Source: Oscillatoria sp. HE19RPO (lineage in GTDB: Bacteria > Cyanobacteriota > Cyanobacteriia > Cyanobacteriales > Laspinemataceae). From it: a stretch of DNA of 38,866 nt. Below the pieces are notes generated by a model that was given only the letters and a program-made list of their open reading frames with translations, was not told the DNA's origin and searched no databases. The position numbers and the translations under genes were made by a program. Shown here in pieces: positions 23,233-34,200 of the stretch. Every line of letters starts with the position of its first letter. Position 1 is the stretch's first letter. The stretch is from NCBI RefSeq assembly GCF_024220515.1, contig NZ_JAMXOT010000254.1, positions 1-38,866 of the forward strand. Direction: 5' to 3'.

Positions 23233-26200
23233 GTGCCGTCGATTGAAGCAGATCCCACCAATTTTGTTGAATTACTGGAAATTGTCCGGGATGGATATGA
23301 AATCTCTTTAAAACCGGGAGATTACAAGGGGACCTTCACGATCGCCCGCGCAGTGACGATTCGCGGCAGTGGCGGTGATTCTGTGCTGTTTGCGGTGGAT
23401 GCGCCTGCGGTGGTGGTGACGGTTGCCGGAGTGCGCTTGGAGAATTTGGCGATCGCCCGAACTGTTGGGGGTGAAACAGGTGCTGTGGCGGTGAGGGGTG
23501 AGGCGAATACCGCCCCGATTTTGCATCAGGTGAGATTAACCGGCAGCGCGGAAAATGTCCAGTGGGAAGGCGCAATTTGGGAGATTCCAGGGCGATTGGA
23601 GTTTGGAGAGATTGAACCCAATCGCCAGGTAGAAAAGGGTTGGGAACTGCAACTGGGTGAGTCTTGTCAGGTGGTGTCGGACTTGGATTGGTTGCAAGTG
23701 CGATCGCAGTATTTGTCTCCGGGGTTGCAGTTGCTGCAAATGGCGGTGAATTCCCAGGGAATCCCCGCAGGAACTCGACTCTCAGGGTCGTTATATTTAT
23801 GTTCCGAAGGGGACAAGCGCGAGATTCAGGTAACTGCGGAGATTATCAGTCGGGTGGAGTGGGTGACGACGGTAGTCCCCTCGGAGAAATCTGCTGCCAA
23901 GCAGGAGGAGGCAAAGTGGGGGTATCGGTTGGTTGGCAAAACCGCGATCGCCAATGTGATTCGGGAACTGGTAGGGGAGAAACCCGGCGATCGCGATGAG
24001 GATTTTCGCAGTCGTCGCGATCGCGCGGAACTGTTATTCTCACAACTGTTAGAACAGCGATCGCACTCTTTTTACTTGCGGCGTTTAGGGACAGGGAAAG
24101 AAGCGGGAGAGGAACGTTGGCAACTCACCCTCGCTTGCGATCGGGATGAACCGGGAATTTCCCTGCTGGAAAAGCGCTACAAAACCTTATCTTTAAAAGC
24201 GGTAGTTAGTCCCGATGGACGGGGGGGATTACGCTTAATTGATGTAACTTTTGTTCCCATGACTCGGGGACGGGGGGATGGGTTTACGGTCCTCTGTCGT
24301 CTGCAGTTGCTGCCGGATCATCAGTCTGATTTAGGCGTTCCTCGTTCTGCCTTGAAACGTATGGCAAAATTGCCAGTTTCGGGAGATTTAATCCCCACGG
24401 AGGAACAACTTCAGGCATGGCGGGTTTATGTAGAAATTGAAAAACGAATTGCTGAATCCAGGCAGTTTTGTGTCCCCTTTATCGGTCATAATTATGGGGC
24501 GGATGCGCGCCGAATTAGCTTTGAATTGGACAGTCGCGAGGCAACCATTGACGGCAGCAGCGAAACCGAATTAGCCGCAGGGGAATTCTGGAGTCGCACC
24601 TATAAAGCCCGCAGCGAACAGATTCGTCTATTTGAAAGTTCTCCCCTGGGAAAAAGTGGCCGGGATGGACGAATTTTAGGGCGAATTGACTCAGTGGATA
24701 CGGAACGTCGGTTGCTGAGAATTAAGCCGGATGCTGACTTGCTGGAGTTGATGGCGGGGGGTTACTATCAGTTGCCAGACAAGGGTTATTTATTCTTTGA
24801 AGCCTTTGGGGAACTGAGTCAGATTACTCATAAAATGAATGCCTTAAAACGGCTGGAACAGGGTCATAGTCAGAATCGCTTTTTAGGCCAATTTTTCTTT
24901 GATGCGGGACAGGCAAGGGTTCCCAAACAGTTGGTTAAACTGGAGAGGGCGGAGTTATTATTACCCGCTGCCAATCCACACCAAATTGCTGCCGTGGAAA
25001 TGGTGTTATCTGCCAAAGATTTGGTGTTAATTCAAGGTCCTCCGGGAACGGGAAAAACCACGGTAATTGCGGAAATTTGCTACCAGGTGGCGCGTCGAGG
25101 GGGACGAACATTAATCGCATCCCAAGCGAATTTGGCGGTGGATAATGCTTTGAGTCGATTGGTACATAGTCCAGTTATCCGGGCGTTGCGAAAGGGAAAA
25201 GCGGAGAAGGTGCAGGAAGAAGGTGCACCCTATTTAGAAGAGAATGCGATCGGGACTTGGCTACAAAATACGGCGAGTCACTGTGAGACGGATTTGGAAA
25301 AACGGCGCAATGATTTAGCATTTTATCACGAAATGCGGAAGGTGGCGGCGGAATTTGAGCTGTATTTGGCAGCAGAAGAAGCATTCGCCAGCGATCGCCA
25401 GTTTTGGAAAGATCGTCAGGAGAGTTTACTAGAAAATCGGGCCATTTGGGAACAGCAGTATCAAGCGGCACAAGACCAAAATCCCGAGGTAAAACGGGTG
25501 AGTGCGGAGTTGGCAGGGTTGTTAGCAACTGCGCCAAATGTGCAATGGGAATCCCCGGAGGTGGTGAAGTTATTGGCTGAAATTCGCCCCTATACTCTGG
25601 AAGATAGTAGGGTTAAAACTTTTATTGATGCTGTGCGAGTGGCGTTACCTTTAACTCAGGAATTGGGGTGGGTTCGTCCCGATCGCGGTGCATTTGGGTT
25701 GGCAGCTTGGTGTTGCGAAACCGTTGCGCCGGAGTTGGCTAAATTGAGAGAGGTTGTCACGCAAGCGCATGATACTGCCGAGGCGATCGCTGCTGCTGCA
25801 ACTGCCGTCCAACAATTTCGGGCGGATTCCACCCCATTGCAGCAACTGCAAGGGGAATATGAACAAGCCTTGAGTAAGCAAAAATCCCTCCAGCAACGCT
25901 TCCAAAATTTACAAACTCGGAAGTTAGAAATTGACCGGGTAATTAAAGAGGTTGGGGTTTGGTTAGAAACAGCGCCAGCCCAAGTTTATACCATTTTAAG
26001 ACAAGCGGTACAAACGGGTCAACCCTTTAACAGTAAATTGATTCAGGTTCCGCCTAATTTACTAACCATTGCCCAAACCTTGAATGTGGCAATTATGCCC
26101 AATTATGGCAATCATCCGGTGACGGAACTGCCGAATTGGGAGCAATTTCTCAAAGCCTTAGCTTATGAAACTAAGGGCAGTTTTCGCAATACCAAAGGCA

Positions 26201-28209
26201 ATCATTCCTATTTCCATGAATTTTTGCACCGCAGTCTGAATCAGCCCCCGATTGTCTTTTCAGCAGGCGATCGCAGTTTATGGCGGGAACTGGCGGCAGG
26301 ATATGGCAATTATCCCCAACTGACGGCATCGGGACGGCAGAATTTAGTCGTCAAAACCCAGCAGGTTTTACAGCAGCAGCAACAGCAGTATGCCACCCTT
26401 TGGACAACCCAGGCAGTGGAATTGACCCTGCAACAAATCGCCCAAACAACCATTGATGAAATTGTCACCCAGGCGCGTCAATGTTTACTCCCCCTGAAAA
26501 CGGAAACCGAACAGGGATTAAGCCATATCGGACAACAGTGGCATCAAATTCAACACTGGATTGCCGCCCAAAAACCTCAACTCGAACAATCGCAATCTGC
26601 CTTAAATTTATTGCGTCAAGAAGGGGAAAAGACTTTACAACAAGCGCTGTCTCAGTTACAAGAGTTAAGCCAAAAACCGCATTTACCCCCCGCAATTTTA
26701 ACCCCAGTCCAACGATATCAAGCCAACCGTGCCTTAATTTGGGAAAAACCCTCGGAATTTGCGACACTGGTGCAATCCTGGGAGTCTCGAATTGCTCAAT
26801 TAGAAACCGCCATTGCTGCCTTAGCCCCCTTTGAAGTGTTAGGTCATATTCAGACCTTAATTACCGCCTATCTCACCCAGCAACAACAAAATTTGCAACC
26901 CTTGCAACAGCAACTCGAACAGTGCGAATTAGAATTGCATGAAATCACTCAACAACTCACCACCAATCTGCCAGAACCCTTACTCAAGCACCGCAACTGG
27001 TGGCGGAACACCTGGGAAAACCTGCGCGATCGCCTGCCACAAATCTCTGAGGAACACTGCTGTGATTTGCCCTTTTTACACCAAGTCAAAACCCAGTTTG
27101 AAACCTGGGAACAGGCAGGAAATCAGGAAGAACAGTATCTCGATCGCTATCAAAACTTAGTCCAAGATTGGATTGATAAACTGCGCCATCCCTCGGAACA
27201 GGACCGCAATGAATTGCGCCAAATTTATCTCGACAATGCCAATGTGATTGGGATTACCTGTGTCCAAGCGGCGCGACGAGACTTTTCCGAAGAATTTAAT
27301 AAATTTGATGTAGTGATTATCGATGAAGTCAGCAAATGCACGCCACCGGAATTATTAATTCCTGCCCTCAAAGCGAAACGGTTAGTTTTGGTAGGGGACC
27401 GATGCCAATTACCGCCCATGTTGAATGATGATACCATCGAGGATATTGCTATCGAAATGGGCAGCAGTAAAGATGCCTTGCAATTTTTAGAAGACTCCTT
27501 CTTTAAACTCCAATTTGATGCCGCCCCTGAGTCTATCAAAACCATGCTGACGATTCAATATCGGATGCATCCCAACATCATGGGCGCGATTAATCAATTT
27601 TATAATCGCCGTCTCCAATGTGGCATTTTAGACCCGGATCAAGCCCGCAAACATCACCTAGATAGTGCTATCATCCAGGAACACCAACACCTGATTTGGG
27701 TGAAAATGCCCCAAGACTCCACCTTTGGCGAACGCAAAGAAGGAACCTCCTTTATTAACCCCAAAGAAATTGAGGCGATCGAGCAAATTTGTCAGGACAT
27801 GGAAAACACTTGGTCCGAGAAAATTTCCCAGGGTCATCCCCCCAAAGAAATTGGCATTATCACCTTTTATCGCGCTCAACTCAACCGGATTGAAGAGAGA
27901 ATCTTGGACGAAAACCGATTCCCTTCCCTGCAAATTAGAACTGGAACTGTTGACCAATTTCAGGGGATGGAACGGTCCGTGATTATTGTTAGTATGGTCC
28001 GCAACAATGAAGAAGGAAAAGTGGGATTTGCTAAGAAATCGGAACGGGTGAATGTGGCCTTTTCTCGCGCCCGGGAATTGCTGGTTATCGTTGGTTGTCA
28101 TCAATTATTTGCCCATCATCATGGGGAAGTCGGGCGAATTTATTCTGAAGTGTCTAATGTTGTTCGTCATCAAGGAGGTTTAATTGATGTTTCTCGAATC
28201 CTCCCCTAA
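23233..28209 (+). CDS. SF1 (UPF1/DNA2-like, COG1112-type) helicase with beta-rich N-terminus
   Basis: This protein of about 1658 residues is a superfamily 1B-type helicase. Motif I is GPPGTGKTT near residue 602; motif II is VVIIDEVSKC near 1362 with VLVGDRCQLPPM following. Motif IV-type TIQYRMHPNIMGAINQFYN, motif V TGTVDQFQGMERSVIIVSM and motif VI RVNVAFSRARELLVIVG complete the set. About 700 mostly helical, Gln-rich residues separate motifs Ia and II. Residues 1-100 look like short beta-helix rungs (TFTIARAVTIRGSGG, VRLENLAIAR), followed by a BACON/Ig-like domain (LDWLQVRSQYLSPG, GTRLSGSLYLCSEG). GTG at 23233 is chosen because AGGAG lies 5 bases before it. The gene overlaps the next, a PLD-domain gene, by 23 bases. 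Confidence 0.92.
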   Translation: MPSIEADPTNFVELLEIVRDGYEISLKPGDYKGTFTIARAVTIRGSGGDSVLFAVDAPAVVVTVAGVRLENLAIARTVGGETGAVAVRGEANTAPILHQVRLTGSAENVQWEGAIWEIPGRLEFGEIEPNRQVEKGWELQLGESCQVVSDLDWLQVRSQYLSPGLQLLQMAVNSQGIPAGTRLSGSLYLCSEGDKREIQVTAEIISRVEWVTTVVPSEKSAAKQEEAKWGYRLVGKTAIANVIRELVGEKPGDRDEDFRSRRDRAELLFSQLLEQRSHSFYLRRLGTGKEAGEERWQLTLACDRDEPGISLLEKRYKTLSLKAVVSPDGRGGLRLIDVTFVPMTRGRGDGFTVLCRLQLLPDHQSDLGVPRSALKRMAKLPVSGDLIPTEEQLQAWRVYVEIEKRIAESRQFCVPFIGHNYGADARRISFELDSREATIDGSSETELAAGEFWSRTYKARSEQIRLFESSPLGKSGRDGRILGRIDSVDTERRLLRIKPDADLLELMAGGYYQLPDKGYLFFEAFGELSQITHKMNALKRLEQGHSQNRFLGQFFFDAGQARVPKQLVKLERAELLLPAANPHQIAAVEMVLSAKDLVLIQGPPGTGKTTVIAEICYQVARRGGRTLIASQANLAVDNALSRLVHSPVIRALRKGKAEKVQEEGAPYLEENAIGTWLQNTASHCETDLEKRRNDLAFYHEMRKVAAEFELYLAAEEAFASDRQFWKDRQESLLENRAIWEQQYQAAQDQNPEVKRVSAELAGLLATAPNVQWESPEVVKLLAEIRPYTLEDSRVKTFIDAVRVALPLTQELGWVRPDRGAFGLAAWCCETVAPELAKLREVVTQAHDTAEAIAAAATAVQQFRADSTPLQQLQGEYEQALSKQKSLQQRFQNLQTRKLEIDRVIKEVGVWLETAPAQVYTILRQAVQTGQPFNSKLIQVPPNLLTIAQTLNVAIMPNYGNHPVTELPNWEQFLKALAYETKGSFRNTKGNHSYFHEFLHRSLNQPPIVFSAGDRSLWRELAAGYGNYPQLTASGRQNLVVKTQQVLQQQQQQYATLWTTQAVELTLQQIAQTTIDEIVTQARQCLLPLKTETEQGLSHIGQQWHQIQHWIAAQKPQLEQSQSALNLLRQEGEKTLQQALSQLQELSQKPHLPPAILTPVQRYQANRALIWEKPSEFATLVQSWESRIAQLETAIAALAPFEVLGHIQTLITAYLTQQQQNLQPLQQQLEQCELELHEITQQLTTNLPEPLLKHRNWWRNTWENLRDRLPQISEEHCCDLPFLHQVKTQFETWEQAGNQEEQYLDRYQNLVQDWIDKLRHPSEQDRNELRQIYLDNANVIGITCVQAARRDFSEEFNKFDVVIIDEVSKCTPPELLIPALKAKRLVLVGDRCQLPPMLNDDTIEDIAIEMGSSKDALQFLEDSFFKLQFDAAPESIKTMLTIQYRMHPNIMGAINQFYNRRLQCGILDPDQARKHHLDSAIIQEHQHLIWVKMPQDSTFGERKEGTSFINPKEIEAIEQICQDMENTWSEKISQGHPPKEIGIITFYRAQLNRIEERILDENRFPSLQIRTGTVDQFQGMERSVIIVSMVRNNEEGKVGFAKKSERVNVAFSRARELLVIVGCHQLFAHHHGEVGRIYSEVSNVVRHQGGLIDVSRILP

Positions 28210-30118
28210 ACCCATTGATTCCTCCCTGCAATCCTCGGTGGAAAAGCTGGAAAAAACCAGTCCGGGATTATCGGTGATTGCTGCTAGACAATTCCGGTAT
28301 TCCTTGGTACAAACGGGTATAGAATTGATGGTAACCTCCCCCAGAAAATTCAATGTTTTAGAAGAATTTATCCTCCGGGCCAGCCTAGAAATTACCCCGA
28401 AACCCACGGAAGTTGAACTCGCCCAAGTCTTGGGTTTGGACCCGATTTTTGTTAGAAGTACCACCGGCAATCTCCAGGAATTAAATACCCTAAATGTTTT
28501 GCCAGACGGGTCCCTTAAACTCACTCCGGAAGGGCGAGCTTTTTATGAAAAAGGGTCTGTCCCGCAACCGCCAGAAAGTCACCCCCTCTATGCGATCGCC
28601 GATCCTTTATTAGAGGCGACTACCTTTGAACTCAATCCCCTCCGCGAATCCGCCTTAAACCTCCCCAATTTAGGCGATTTTCTCCCCCTCAACCGCCGCA
28701 TCCAACCCGTAGACTCCCTCACCCTCACGGAAGTCCAGCAACGTCTCATCCATCAAGGATTGGGATTCCACAGTCCCGAATCCGGCAAAGAAGTCACCGC
28801 CTTCCAAATCGCCGAATCGCCGGAAACCCGCTGGCAATCTGTGGCATTGTTTGCCATTTTTGATACTCTCAATCAGCGTTTAACCCTGCAACTCAGGCGG
28901 GGACAACAGTTACTAGAATCCGCCACCCTTTGGCTAGAAACACTCCAATCTGAGGGAAAAATTTCCCTACCGGAGTTGTTTGAAATCCCTTGTCAGGAAA
29001 GTTTTCCACCGGAGAATCCAGAAGTTGAAGCTAGACTGGAAAAAGTCCGAACAGCAGCAACTACCCATGAGGATAATGCAGAAGAAAATACCCCGGAAAC
29101 CGGCAGTGTAATTTTAATTCCAGAGAGTCAGATTCACACCCAATTTTTAGAAAGCCTTAAAACCGCCAATCATCAGGTTTTAATCTATTTGCCTCAATTC
29201 CCCGAACAAGGAATAGATTCTCGCCTGTTACAAGGATTAGAAAGCCTTGTCAAACGTGGGGTTTGGATTCTCATGGGACAGGGAACTATACCGCAGGAAT
29301 CATCAGACTGTAGAGGCGATTCGCGAATCGCCTCTACAGATATAGAGAGCACGGGTAAATCCTGTCCCCAATGGCTGACGCAATTGGCAGCAGTGAAAAC
29401 AGCAGAAGGATTATCCGCTATACAAGTCCTTGAGTTGGAACAGTCTCACGCCAAAGAAGTTGTCATCGATCGCCAGATTTATGTCTGTAGCGCGCCTAAT
29501 TGGCTAACTTATGGAGGCGACTGTCTACCCCAGGGAGAAAGTCTCTATCAAGTCACCCTTCCCGAAATCGTCAGCGATGCCTATCAGTTCCTCTCTAGCC
29601 AACTTCAACAACGCGCCGAATCCCTCTGGCAGCAGGCAATTACCCATCAGGATGAATCCCTTGCCACCACCTCTCTAAGTATCTGGGGTGCGTTGGGTAT
29701 GACAGAAAACGCCTTACAGCAGATTCAGGACCAGGGGTGGCTGGAATTGCTTCCGATTTGGCTGAAAATTGCTTGTCAGGGCTTGCGATCGCAGCAAATG
29801 TCTCCGGATGACCCTAGCTTGAATCAGGCGCTTTCCCAACTCTCTGAACTCACCCCGGATTCCCCGGAACTGGATAGCTTGTGCGAAGCATGGCGGCAAG
29901 TGATAGCTGTCATTGCCGATCGAGATAGCGCGATCGCCCTCAATTTGCTCTCAGAACCCGTCTGGCAAGACTTCACCCGCCTGGGGATCGCATCGGAGGC
30001 AGTTGAGTCACCGGATGCCTTTATTTCAAGTCAACTAGCTCAACTTTCGCAGAACCAGCCTAGGGTGAAGAGTAAAAATACTCAACCCAAAAAACGAAGC
30101 CGGTACAAGTCCGATTAA
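28187..30118 (+). CDS. HTH and PLD-like nuclease-domain protein, helicase partner
   Basis: The 643-residue product begins with a winged-helix-like region (residues about 50-125: FNVLEEFILRASLEI, EVELAQVLGLDP, GSLKLTPEGRAFYEKG). A phospholipase D-like domain follows at about 305-490, with SVILIPESQIHTQFLESLK, ESLVKRGVWILMGQG and then HAKEVVID, an exact HxK(x)4D motif (H421, K423, D428), plus CSAPNWL in place of the usual GSxN. Only one HKD motif is present, so an active enzyme would need to dimerise, as single-motif PLD nucleases do. A helical C-terminal region ends in a Lys-rich tail. AAGGAGG sits 8 bases before ATG 28187, inside the helicase gene. A 30-base palindrome is inserted in frame at residues 375-384. 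Confidence 0.85.
   Translation: MFLESSPKPIDSSLQSSVEKLEKTSPGLSVIAARQFRYSLVQTGIELMVTSPRKFNVLEEFILRASLEITPKPTEVELAQVLGLDPIFVRSTTGNLQELNTLNVLPDGSLKLTPEGRAFYEKGSVPQPPESHPLYAIADPLLEATTFELNPLRESALNLPNLGDFLPLNRRIQPVDSLTLTEVQQRLIHQGLGFHSPESGKEVTAFQIAESPETRWQSVALFAIFDTLNQRLTLQLRRGQQLLESATLWLETLQSEGKISLPELFEIPCQESFPPENPEVEARLEKVRTAATTHEDNAEENTPETGSVILIPESQIHTQFLESLKTANHQVLIYLPQFPEQGIDSRLLQGLESLVKRGVWILMGQGTIPQESSDCRGDSRIASTDIESTGKSCPQWLTQLAAVKTAEGLSAIQVLELEQSHAKEVVIDRQIYVCSAPNWLTYGGDCLPQGESLYQVTLPEIVSDAYQFLSSQLQQRAESLWQQAITHQDESLATTSLSIWGALGMTENALQQIQDQGWLELLPIWLKIACQGLRSQQMSPDDPSLNQALSQLSELTPDSPELDSLCEAWRQVIAVIADRDSAIALNLLSEPVWQDFTRLGIASEAVESPDAFISSQLAQLSQNQPRVKSKNTQPKKRSRYKSD
29309..29338. repeat. 30-base perfect palindrome inserted in frame within the PLD gene
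   Basis: The left half is TGTAGAGGCGATTCG and the right half its exact complement. It starts exactly on a codon boundary and adds ten codons, CRGDSRIAST, between the strand VWILMGQG and the next helix of the PLD-like domain, where a surface loop would be expected. It is identical to the core of the intergenic palindromes at 18905-18934 and 19325-19354. Confidence 0.93.
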
Positions 30119-31299
30119 ACCTTGGACTGACCCTAAATTTAGGGGCAACTTGTGAATCCTCTTGACAACTGACAGAGCAAGTGAGGGGTTTGACCTCACA
30201 GGGGTTAAACCCCTCATTAAGAAAAGCATAATTGGGTTCAGGAATGCGATCGCTCTCCCCCATTTCTCTCTTCTCTTTCGAGTTAGCAGATCCGAGGATA
30301 TTGTCCCCTTTTCTTCCTATTGTTGTTAACGAGGATACAATCGCGCTTGATCGCATTCCGTCTGATATTCTGTGATCCAAGTCTACAAATTCAGGGCTAA
30401 TTGTGGCTACGGAATCAGATAATGAAATTTATCATAAACTGGTCGTTATCTGTATTAAGATTTGATGAAAATTATAGGACTAGCGCATCATTCCTAATTC
30501 CTGGTAAGGGGAATTGATGAAAAAAATCCGAGGTCCCCTCTACCTAAAGGAATAGATTGGACGCGCACCGCCTTAACGGATCGTGGTCTGGATCTCATCC
30601 GGAAAACCCAGGGGGGTCACCGTTGAAAAGCTATTCAAGGTAGAGCATCGGGAATTTTATCCTTGAGAAGGGGATCAACTCCAGAAGTGGGTGGATACTT
30701 TGAAAGTTTACAAAGACTCTAACTTAAGAGTGATCGTTTCAGGGATGACAGCACTCAACCCCTTATCCATTAATACCCCCTCCGAGAGATTAAAGAGCTA
30801 ATACTTCTATGTTGAAATAGCAACCAGAACTTTAAAGAACGCTTCTGACTCGTAAAACCGTCTTACAACGTTAAGACTTTGAGCAATTCAACCTATCCCT
30901 AGAGTGTGATAACCCCCTCTATCTATAAATAACGGGGCTGATATTTTTCCTGATGCCTCCATCAGGAGAAGCAAAAATTTTTGCTTCCGACTAAGAGTCG
31001 GCCCAGAACTTTCCATCATCCAGGGGGACAACAGGTCTAAACCAGAATGTTCTGTAAATCCGATATTTGAGGTTAGAATGCTATATTCTTTTTGTTTTTC
31101 AGGCTATTCAACTCCTAATGTTGAAAACCAACTTAGAATTTTAATAAACTCCAATACAAAGATAAATTTTATTATTGGGCCAACCTAAATAAATATAGAC
31201 TTTCTAAATCATTTAGAGAAGCTTTTAAGCTTTAACAAGTTTAACAAGCAAGACCTATTCACGATTGGGTCTTCCACTATTCATTTAGGTTTGCTAGTT
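30119..31299. other. 1.2 kb non-coding region between the PLD gene and hetC
   Basis: I find no gene here. A 9-base stem (GAGGGGTTT / AAACCCCTC, 30183-30215) 65 bases after the PLD stop may mark the end of that operon, although no T-run follows. A 20-base perfect palindrome, GAAGCAAAAATTTTTGCTTC, lies at 30968-30987 in the AT-rich half leading to hetC. Its size and position would suit a regulator-binding site or a small-RNA hairpin; the long leader of hetC may be transcribed. No promoter boxes could be assigned with confidence. Confidence 0.5.
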
Positions 31300-34200
31300 A
31301 TGAAAGAAATATTTCAAAAAAATAAATCTGATGAATCATCCCGAATTTCGTCAGCCCATCCCTTAGAGAATTTACCCACGCTGATGCAGATTTTACCGGC
31401 AGCCAGCCGGGAGTCAAGGACTACGGCTCAACTGGTTAAAGCGTTTGAAGTCCAGGGGTTTCAAATTGGAGATGAACTCCTCTACGTGGGGGAGTCCGAT
31501 CCCGGAATGGCTGAGAATCAAATGCCCGGTCATAGCGATTGTTACTTCATAGACCAAGGCCGAGTTCGGCTGCTGGTTTTTGATGCAGAACGACAGCGAG
31601 AAATTTGTGCGATGGTCCTGGAGAAAGGGGATAGTTTTGGAGGGGATGAAGGGTTAGACCAAAAGCCACTCCCGTACCGAGTCGTCGCGGCGAGTGATGG
31701 CGTGGTTTCGCGAATTTCCCCAGACAAACTGCGGCCTTTTTTGGAGGAAGAACCGACGATTCAAGCCTATTTGAGTGAACAAATGACTCAACGGCAATGC
31801 CAGCTTTTTTTGAAAACTGTCACCGAATTGCGATCGCTCTCCAGTCATCAGATTCGGCAACTACTCCCCTATCTCCAAGAAAAATCCATCCCCGCCCATG
31901 CCTCCCTGGTTGAAGTTACCCCAACCTCCCAGGGTCATTATTGGCTGCGGCATGGAGAGATTCAGGGAGGGACTGAGGCATCCCATGTGCAAATTCAGGC
32001 GACGGGAACGAGTTGGGGATATCCCCAGGAAACGCCGACGGACTGGATTGCGGCAACGGAATTGGACATTATTGAACTTCCAGTCGCCCAGTGGGAATCT
32101 GCCACGGCGATCGCCCCAGTCCTAGCTGGCGATCGCAGTGAAAACGGGAATGGCAATGGGAATGGGAATGGACACCGGCGATCGCCCACCCGCATTCTCC
32201 ACCGTCCCTCCCCCCCAATCATGACCCCCGCCACCGGACCCCAATCCAGTCGGGATAACGGGAATAGCCGCCCGGATGGATCGGACCCGCGATCGGGTCA
32301 GAACCCAGTCCTGTTTCCCAAACCCACCCACCGACGGTTTTTAGACCTGCTGGCGCGATATCCCCACGTCCAACAGCAATCCTCCTCCGATTGTGGTGCC
32401 GCTTGCTTAGTGATGATTGGCCAATACTGGGGTAAACGCTTTAGCATCAACTATGTGCGAGATTTGGCCGGGGTGGGGCGATCGGGAGCCTCCCTCAAAG
32501 GATTAGCCAAAGCCGCTGAAAAGCAGGGATTTCATGCCCTGCCCGTGCGCGGGTCCTTAGACCGTTTAGGCGAGCGCAAAAATCCCTGGATCGCCCATTG
32601 GCAGGGCATTCATTATGTAGTGGTCTATAAAGTTACCCCCCATCGCATCCTCGTTGCCGACCCTGCCGAGAGCAAAAAATGGGTGAAGCGCCAGGAGTTT
32701 CTGTCCCACTGGACAGGTTACGCCCTGGTCCTCGACCCCACCGAACGCCTGAAAGAGGCCAAAACCGAGAAACGCTCCCTGGGCCGATTTATCAGTGCCT
32801 TAGTGCCTTATCGCAATCTGGCGTTACAAATTATCGCCTTCTCGATTCTCATCCAAATTTTTGGCCTGATTCAACCCCTATTTACCCAGATTATTCTGGA
32901 TCAAGTCGTCACCCAACAAAGCCTCAGTGCCCTCAATCTCTTTTGCTTAGGTGCACTCATCTTTGGACTCTGGAGTAAAGGGCTCTCTGCGGTGCGGAAA
33001 TACCTGCTGAGTTATTTTTCCAACCGTTTGGACCTCACCCTGATTGGCGGCTTTATCCGTCACGCCATGATGCTCCCCTTGAAGTTTTTTGAATCGCGCC
33101 GGGTGGGGGATATCATCACGCGAGTTCAGGAAAACCGGAAAATCCAACAATTTTTGATTGGTCAAGTGGTCCTAGCCTGGTTAAATTTCATCACCGGGTT
33201 TGTATATTTGGGCCTGATGCTCTATTACAATGCCCGCCTGACTCTGCTGGTGCTGGCAATGATTCCGTTCATCATCCTCTTGACCCTTCTGGCAACCCCC
33301 TTATTGCGTAAAGTATCTCGGGAAGTCTTTAATGCCTCTGCGGATCAGAATTCCTCCCTGGTGGAAATGTTTACCGGAGTCACCACTCTCAAATCTACCG
33401 CCACAGAGTATCAGATGCGCTGGCGCTGGGAAGATTACTTTACCGAAGCCCTCAATGTCCGCTTTAAGGGTCAAAAACTGGGCATTGGCTTAGAAGTGAT
33501 CAACTCCACCATTAGTATCGTCGGCAGTATTGCCTTGTTGTGGTACGGGGGACGGCTGATTATTCAAGGGGACCTCACCATCGGACAGTTCGTGGCCTTT
33601 AATATGATGAAAGGCCGGATTATTACGCCGGTTTTAGCCCTGGCAAACCTCTGGGATCAACTGCAAGAGGTGCTGATTTCTGTAGAAAGACTGAATGATG
33701 TCTTTGAGACGGAACCGGAGGAAAGTCCCGGAAGTGCCATGATGGTGTTGCCGCCATTGCGGGGGGACGTGCGCTTAGAAAATGTCACTTTTCGGTATAG
33801 CGAAGATGACGAACGCAATACTTTGGAGAATATTTCGTTTGAGGTGAAAGCGGGGCAAACTACGGCGATCGTCGGGCGGAGTGGGTCGGGGAAAAGTACC
33901 TTGGTGAGCTTGCTTCAGCGGTTGTATTCCCCGAATAGCGGGCGGATCTTTATTGATGGTCACGATATCTGTCATGTTTCCCCCTCTTCCTTGCGAAGTC
34001 AGATTGGGGTAGTGCCGCAAGATTGTTTCTTGTTTTCGGGGACAATTTCCGAGAATATCACCCTTTACTCCGATGAGTTTGCCCTAGATGACGTGATAGA
34101 GGTGGCAAAAATGGCGGAAGCCCATCCGTTTATTCAGGAGATGCCTCTAGGATACAATACCAAGGTGGGGGAGCGTGGTTCCTCACTTTCCGGGGGACAG

